From the NCBI GenBank assembly GCA_028386065.3, contig JAKUCV010005684.1, positions 19,115-83,114 on the forward strand: a stretch of 64,000 bases of DNA. Reading direction: 5' to 3'. This document shows, in pieces, positions 59,070 to 64,000 of the stretch (position 1 is the stretch's first letter; each line of letters begins with the position of its first letter). The translations under genes and the position numbers were made by a program. The notes under the pieces were generated by a model that was not told the origin of the DNA, did not search any database, and saw nothing but the letters and a program-made list of their open reading frames with translations. Origin of the DNA: Turnera subulata (taxonomy: Eukaryota; Streptophyta; Magnoliopsida; Malpighiales; Passifloraceae).

Positions 59070-59078
59070 TATTTATAT
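59070..59078 (-). promoter_or_regulatory. LTR TATA box of minus-strand Sirevirus
   Basis: Minus strand atataaata followed by gagc, about 100 bp downstream of the last palindrome of the array. Confidence 0.6.
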
Positions 59079-59176
59079 GTCTAAAAGCTTATATGACTGT
59101 TGGGGAAACAAATCAAAACATCTTTAGACAAATTGTCATGGGAAGGTAAAAAGTGTGTCTGCCCATGACGGCTGAA

Positions 59177-59711
59177 CATCGATGTTCACATTTAGGACAT
59201 CGATGTTCTTGCCTTGAATATGCATTATAGGTCCAACGGTCACAAGGACATCGATGTTCTGAATGTGGACATCGATGTCCTGGCCAGCAAATATGAATTA
59301 TTGGGCTAACGGTCACTAGAACATCGATGTTGGACAAATGAACATCGATGTTCCACAAGACATTGTCCAAGACCCGAGACCAAATAACATCGATGTTCCA
59401 TAGCTGAACATCGATGTTTTGGACATTCCCAAAACAGTCTTAAAACCAGATTCAATAGGACATCGATGTTATGAACAAGGACATCGATGTTCAAACTCTT
59501 CAAAGCCATTTTTAAGCATAACGGTCATAAGGACATCGATGTTCAAATAATGGAACATCGATGTTATAAACTACTGCCTACTTTTGGAAAAATTATTTTA
59601 GTGCAGGACATCGATGTTCAAATATTGGACATCGATGTTCAAAGCTTAGAAACCTTCTCGAGAGCTTGGTTTCAATGCAGGACATCGATGTTCAATATTG
59701 CAACATCGATG
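59177..59711 (-). promoter_or_regulatory. Array of 16 CATCGATG palindromes in 8 phased pairs
   Basis: CATCGATG starts at 59177/59198, 59249/59270, 59322/59343, 59388/59409, 59461/59482, 59534/59556, 59609/59630 and 59683/59704. Within pairs the distance is 21 bp (once 22). Pairs repeat every 66-75 bp, mostly 72-74. Several units also share aacggtca. Both spacings are near whole helical turns, so all sites would face one side of the DNA. Confidence 0.9.
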
Positions 59712-60031
59712 TTCATGACTCGGAAGACATAAATATGATTGAAATGAAATCAAATTGATGCATGAGTAAAAGTGATTTTGTTTGAGCCAATAACTTAGAG
59801 ACATTGAATGTTTAACCTTGTACAAAATTGAGTTCCTAACTCATCTTTTTCTTCTTGCTTGATCTTGTCACATCCATTCACATCCATTCTTGAACACTTT
59901 GATGTCATAAGGCTTGGGTCTTGATTATTTCCTTTTGTTCCATAATAATGATCATCTTAATACAGGGTTGATTTGTCATTATCAAAACCTGAATGAGATA
60001 AAGAGATATTAGCAAAATATTATTTTCAACA

Positions 60032-60196
60032 ATTTCCCCCTTTTTGATAATGACAAACAAGTTGAAGTATGTGCTTATTAGTTCCCCCTATGTTTTAGCC
60101 ATGATACCATTTTAAGTTTGAACTTGTTGAACTTTGATATCATTTTAAATTGAACTTGGTGTGCACATACATATTAAGTTGTTTTCCCCCTTTTGG
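60032..60196 (-). other. Three spaced polypurine tracts
   Basis: Minus strand caaaaagggggaaat (adjoining the LTR, 60032-60046), atagggggaac (60081-60091) and ccaaaagggggaaaac (60181-60196). Multiple PPTs as in the plus-strand Sirevirus. Confidence 0.7.
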
Positions 60197-60293
60197 CATT
60201 AGCAAAAAGAAATTAAAAAGACAAAAACAAGCTCTTATTCAAATGAAAGAACATGAAAGATAACATAAGAGAAAAAAAATAGAAATAGGGGTG

Positions 60294-61540
60294 TTAGTTC
60301 CCATCATCATCATCGTCATCGTCTTCATTTTCGGCAGCAACGTCTTCTTCTTCATTCGCCGCGTCCATGTCCATAGGATCACTGGCCACAGTAGGATCAT
60401 ATGGCTCATCATCATCTTCTCCCTCAGCCCCGAAATCATAGCCCTGAAAGGTGGTATGATAGGGTGGAGGTTGATAGTGGACTCTATCAAAGTAGGAGAG
60501 CATGCCCTTGGCGTTGTACTTCAAAGTCAATGCGATCAATGGACCGTCCCATGCAATTAACACTCCTTTGAAGATGGGTAAGAGAAGCTGCAATCGATTC
60601 AAGAGTGACGATAGAAGCTTGAGGAGCTGGTTCGGGACGGGTTGGTGCTGCGGAACTCTCACCCGAGGGAATCCTGGGGGGCTTGCTCGGGTCTACCAGT
60701 TCGGAAGGTGTCATCACTAATTGCCCACGTCTTGGTATGAGAGACTTGGGGACCTTCCCGGGCATCAATGCCGGCGTGTAGGAGAATGTCCAACACCAGG
60801 ATGGGATAGGGCAGAGGATGATGGGTGGATTGAGACGGATAGTCGGTCATGTGCATAAGCACAAAACGTGCCCAATTAATTGGAGCATGATGGAGAAGGG
60901 CATGGAGTATCTTCACATCCTCAATAGATAGGACGGTATGATTTACGGGTCGTGGCTTGATCACCCGGGTGATGAGATAAAACAGAACACGATTCTCCGG
61001 AGGAAGAGAGTGGATTGTTGGTCTTTTGGAATGGGCGGTACGGACAACCTCCGTGAAACCGAGCGCTTGCAAAAGAGGAGCTTCATGGGTCGTGATGAAA
61101 TGAGGACCGCCATAAGAAGCAATATCCTCACCCTGAAATGGTAAGCCGGAAACAGCCCCGAATTGCTCGAGAGTCAAAGAGACAGTAGTTCCATTCACTT
61201 GGGCTGTCAACACGTCACCATCGCGATTGAGGGTGGTGTAGAAGGCTTTGGTAAAATCGGCACTATATTGATTGCTTCGGTTGGTTACGAAATCCCATAA
61301 TCCAGATGCACGAAGGTTCTCTTCAAGCCTTGTGTAGTGCTTCTCCCTCGGATACGAGACCGAAAGATACCGGGGAGGAAAAATTTGACGAGTATGAAAG
61401 AGTGATTGATAGAGTGTGAGTTGGGCACGGGAGGTGAACCAAACAGCGGATTGGTCATCCAAAGGGATTTTAGAAGAAGAGGAAGAAGGACCTCCTCTTT
61501 TGGTTGGTTGTCTCACGGGTGTTTTGCCTTGTCGGCCCAT
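60294..61540 (-). pseudogene. Env-like/Transposase_32-type ORF, two frameshifts
   Basis: Frame from ATG 61540 encodes a basic start, then a plant-transposon-type domain (REKHYTRLEENLRASGLWDF, YSADFTKAFYTTL, LEQFGAVSGLPFQG, IHSLPPENRVLFYLITRV). It shifts frame near 60770, giving a Pro-rich link and a helical segment (LESIAASLTHLQRSV), and again near 60500, giving an acidic tail (EGEDDDEPYDP ... DDDDDDDGN). Only two indels break it, so it died recently or one is an assembly error. No signal peptide or membrane helix is visible, which argues against a true envelope protein. A TATA box lies 113 bp upstream. Confidence 0.7.
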
Positions 61541-61652
61541 GATTGGAGTGTGGAATTAAGGAGGATAGAGGTGAAGATAGGAAGGATATGGAATAGAGAA
61601 GGCAAGAAGAAGACTTGGATATGTTGTGGAGAAGTGTGGAAATGTAGAGCAA

Positions 61653-61660
61653 TATATATA
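61653..61660 (-). promoter_or_regulatory. Candidate internal TATA box for env-like gene
   Basis: Minus strand ctcctatatatattgc lies 113 bp before the ATG at 61540 and about 135 bp downstream of the nearest palindrome pair. Confidence 0.5.
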
Positions 61661-61794
61661 GGAGGCAGAAAAAAAAAAAGAGCTGTTGGGAGCTGTAACG
61701 GGTAGTAACAGCTATAAACGGCTAGAAAATTTAAGAAGGAACATCAGCCAAATAGCCTTTAACGGCTATATTTTTTTGAATTAAATCAGCGGAA

Positions 61795-62013
61795 CATCGA
61801 TGTCCATGATGGGAACATCGATGTTCTGTATGGTTGGGTTGATTTTTATTGTGTAACGGCTCTATTTTGAAATTTCAGTAGTAGTGGAACACCGATGTTC
61901 CATCTCGTGACATCGATGTTGTGCACTGTTGGATGTAGGCTGGAATTGTCTAACGGCTCTTATTTTTGAAAAATGGTACCTGAACATCGATGTCCACCAG
62001 TTGAACATCGATG
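61795..62013 (-). promoter_or_regulatory. Internal array of phased CATCGATG pairs
   Basis: Pairs start at 61795/61816, 61890/61911 (first site cACCgatg) and 61985/62006; within-pair distance is always 21 bp, pair period 95 bp. Each unit carries taacggct. A fourth pair with a degenerate first site lies at 63444/63465, beyond an insertion. The motif and spacing copy the LTR array. Confidence 0.85.
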
Positions 62014-62019
62014 TTATTT

Positions 62020-63430
62020 ACTCTCTGGTCCGAGGTGGGAGATAGGGAATGTGGTTGATCCATGTGTAACAAAGTTAAGGATAGTAAGTTGGCCTCTGCC
62101 CCTAAGAATTATTGTTTTGGATTTCTATCCTCCCGGGATGAGGTGGTATCTCCTTGTCGTAAGTACACCGGGCTCGAGAAAATGTCTTTTCAGTTGGACT
62201 TTGGGTGCCTCTGATGCCCAACGAATCATACTGTGAGATCCGTGATGAATCAATAATGCAGTTTATGCCACGATTTTCAACAAAGCAGACACTTGATTAG
62301 CTGAAAAATTGGATGTTAGCAATAAATGAATTTTCAAGTGGCTCAAAAAGGAGATTCTTGACAATCCAAGTGGTTTGGAGGGGCCGTCCTCTGAACGTTC
62401 TTCATGATACTCCAAGGATAGGTAGGGGTCACCTCCTGAACACTGTTGGACACTTCAGAAATTTTCTAGGGGGTCACCGTTTGAGAGAAGAAGCAATGCA
62501 ATTATGTTTCTATAAATAGACATACGTTAGAGCTTTATTAAACACAAAAAGTTTATAATCCAATTTCAGAAAGCGAGTTTAGCAAAAAAATATCAAAAGC
62601 AAAAATGCCTTCCCCTTCCTCCGTCTTTTTTGTTGAGGGTGCAAATGTAGGTAGGAGAAATCGGCTGGCCTTCACCAATGTAAACGAGCAACAAGGGCCA
62701 TTGCCAGAGGAACTAGCAAGAATTCCCCGTCTTGTCTTTGTAGACGAGATTTATTCTTCCCGCTTCTTTGTCACCCCTATGGAAGAAGTCATCTTCCTGG
62801 AGCATCAACAATCCCTACGAGCATCCTACTATGGTACGACCAATTCCACAATGTTTTTTATTTCCGACAAATTTCAGGAGCTTCAGTTGGAACCAACCTA
62901 CCAGACGGTGAACGAGGGCAGTTATTACCAGATTACTATGACAGCTCAGAGCATTCCTCGAGTAGCTGGAGTAGCGCCCACTTGGCCAAAGGTTCGCCTT
63001 TTGGTGTGGAACTGCAGGGGTATCACAGCACGTTCACAAGATTTTGTCCGAATCCTGCGAGACCTGAAGAACCAATATAAACCCAATATGGTTCTACTTA
63101 CCGAGACTCAATGGCAGCAAACTTGAAATCACGGAGCTATCCCTCTTCGCTTTCCACCAACACAACGGTTCGAGCTTCCTGGCCAGAACAACTCGGGTGG
63201 AATGTGGTTTGCTTGGAGTCATTGCATTAGGGTTAACATAGTCAATACTCCTAATGGCTTTACTATAACAGCTGAACCAAATCGTTAGAAGCAGATAATA
63301 ATTGTATGATGTAATGCTGCATTTCTTGTTTATAAGTGTGATTGTAAAATATATGATGTAATGGAATGTATGTGTGATTATATAAAATCAGTAAAATCTT
63401 ATGTGTGTATCAAAGCAAAATTGGTTTAGA
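62020..63430 (+). other. Foreign plus-strand unit in the pol-env spacer (approximate limits)
   Basis: If the 95-bp unit had continued, the next pair would start at 62080; it is found at 63444, so about 1364 bp were inserted. The insert has a plus-strand TATA box (tataaataga, 62511), a leader, and a 228-codon frame. The ends and target duplication were not resolved, so the type of insertion is unknown. Confidence 0.45.
62605..63288 (+). pseudogene. Endonuclease/exonuclease/phosphatase-like fragment with unknown N-terminus
   Basis: Frame from ATG 62605 with one TGA at 63124-63126, ending at 63288. Residues 1-125 are not recognised. From about 128 it reads VRLLVWNCRGITARSQDF and PNMVLLTETQ, the start of the endonuclease domain found in LINE ORF2 proteins. 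After the TGA, SGGMWFAWSHCIRV fits the next conserved block. The catalytic His and the rest of the domain are missing and no RT follows. It could be a 5' piece of a LINE fused to another ORF, or a captured host gene. TATA box 94 bp upstream. Confidence 0.45.
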
Positions 63431-63565
63431 GAACTTACCTGAACATTGATATTGTGATACTCAACATCGATGTTGTGATCATGTTGCCAAAATTCGGAAT
63501 TAGCCTTCAGCGCTATTTTGTTCCCCCTATCATTTGGCCTAATTGGCCTTCTTACCATGAGTTCA

Positions 63566-64000
63566 TCAAGGAGGGTTACACATGCCCAAATCCAGCCTTA
63601 TTTTTGTGAATTGATCTTCTTTCAAAGGCTTGGTGAAGATATCTGCATGTTGTCCATCGGTCTTGACAAAATCAAGTGTTATATCTTTCCTTTGCACATG
63701 ATCACGAATAAAATGATGTCTAATCTCTATATGCTTTGTTCGTGAATGCTGGATAGGATTCTTAGTGAGATTGATGGCACTAGTACTATCACAGTAAATA
63801 AGAATAGATTCAAACTTCAAGCCATAGTCTTCAAGAGTATGTTTCATCCACAAAACTTGAGCACAACAGGAACCTGCAGCTATATACTCTGCTTCGGTAG
63901 TAGAAGTAGCTACGGAATTTTGCTTTTTGCTAGACCATGAGACTAATGCTTGACCAAGAAATTGACATGTACCACTAGTACTTTTTCTATCTAAGGTACT
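63566..64000 (-). CDS. Sirevirus RNase H end (partial, open at window edge)
   Basis: Uninterrupted minus-strand frame entering from the window edge: DRKSTSGTCQFLGQALVSW, TSTTEAEYIAAGSCCAQVL with the conserved Glu, then YCDSTSAINLTKNP, RTKHIEIRHHFIRD and HADIFTKPLKEDQF, stop at 63566. It is closely related to 10741-11218 but intact. It would remove the RNA strand during reverse transcription. Confidence 0.9.
   Translation of the reverse strand, partial: STLDRKSTSGTCQFLGQALVSWSSKKQNSVATSTTEAEYIAAGSCCAQVLWMKHTLEDYGLKFESILIYCDSTSAINLTKNPIQHSRTKHIEIRHHFIRDHVQRKDITLDFVKTDGQHADIFTKPLKEDQFTKIRLDLGMCNPP

Larger units (their letters stand above)
58561..60031 (-). repeat. 3' LTR of minus-strand Sirevirus
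   Basis: Minus strand begins tgttgaaaataat directly after a PPT and ends tttatacca; 1471 bp. It holds the palindrome array (59177-59711) upstream of a TATA box (59070-59078). The tail has ctaattcacccccctcttag, as in the other Sirevirus LTR. The 5-bp flank is gcacg. Confidence 0.8.
58561..64000 (-). mobile_element. Sirevirus-type Copia element, minus strand, 5' part outside window
   Basis: Reading the minus strand from 64000: RNase H end (64000-63566), a pol-env spacer with palindrome pairs, an env-like ORF (61540-60294), three PPTs and the 3' LTR (60031-58561). It is a different family from the one at 10573-16507: another palindrome motif and other LTR sequence. A plus-strand unit of about 1.36 kb interrupts the spacer. 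Confidence 0.88.

Noticed and set aside
59177..59711. CRISPR-like regular array
   Set aside because: The repeats are 8-14-bp palindromes in a plant LTR with spacers that are themselves repeated; there is no cas context and the organism is a eukaryote.
60294..61540. True viral envelope gene
   Set aside because: No signal peptide, no membrane segment; the domain matches the plant-transposon protein type found in Sireviruses.

Overview
The window is repeat-rich plant nuclear DNA, almost certainly from a eudicot. Plant-specific LTR-retrotransposon lineages (Tat/Ogre-like, Sirevirus, Ale-type Copia, Tekay-type chromovirus), TRIMs, MULE-type elements with 9-bp target duplications, Helitron-like ends and a plant-only B3 (DUF313-type) gene support this. 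The species cannot be told from sequence alone. One 641-base N gap lies at 27673-28313.

Layout: 1-10572 is a Tat/Ogre-like element that has kept gag and protease, lost RT/RNase H/integrase, and carries an antisense captured gene (DUF7745/plant-mobile-domain-like). A 5S-rRNA-bearing miniature LTR element sits inside it (6960-8023). This element interrupts a Sirevirus (Copia), whose 3' part (RNase H, env-like ORF, 3' LTR) follows at 10573-16507. Then come a MULE (16624-17697), a decayed Ale-type Copia (about 19195-22566), and a 6.7-kb non-coding LTR element (LARD, 23158-29895, TSD attat) built of minisatellites. After an AT-rich intergenic stretch with small repeats lie a second MULE (34857-36587), a perfect 321-bp TRIM (36747-37067, TSD gcaag), a 69-codon fragment related to the B3 gene, and a Stowaway-type MITE. 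At 39299-53465 a chromovirus-type LTR is split by an 11.07-kb minus-strand Tekay element (40369-51440, TSD gcctt). The right side has a MITE, a MULE terminus, the one clearly intact host gene (B3 protein, 56574-57629 minus), two Helitron-like 3' ends, and a second Sirevirus on the minus strand (58561 to the window end) that holds a foreign plus-strand unit.

The main observation is regulatory. In two unrelated retrotransposons (the Tat element and the minus-strand Sirevirus) the short motif array upstream of the LTR TATA box recurs upstream of a second TATA box that precedes the accessory gene (the antisense captured gene and the env-like gene respectively). In the Sirevirus the motif CATCGATG comes in pairs 21 bp apart in 11 of 12 pairs (one is 22 bp), with a unit of about 73 bp in the LTR and 95 bp internally, all close to whole helical turns. 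This suggests that accessory genes of these elements have their own promoters copied from, or co-evolving with, the LTR enhancer.

Most coding regions are dead (stops, frameshifts, deletions). The B3 gene and the RNase H end of the minus-strand Sirevirus are the only clearly intact reading frames.
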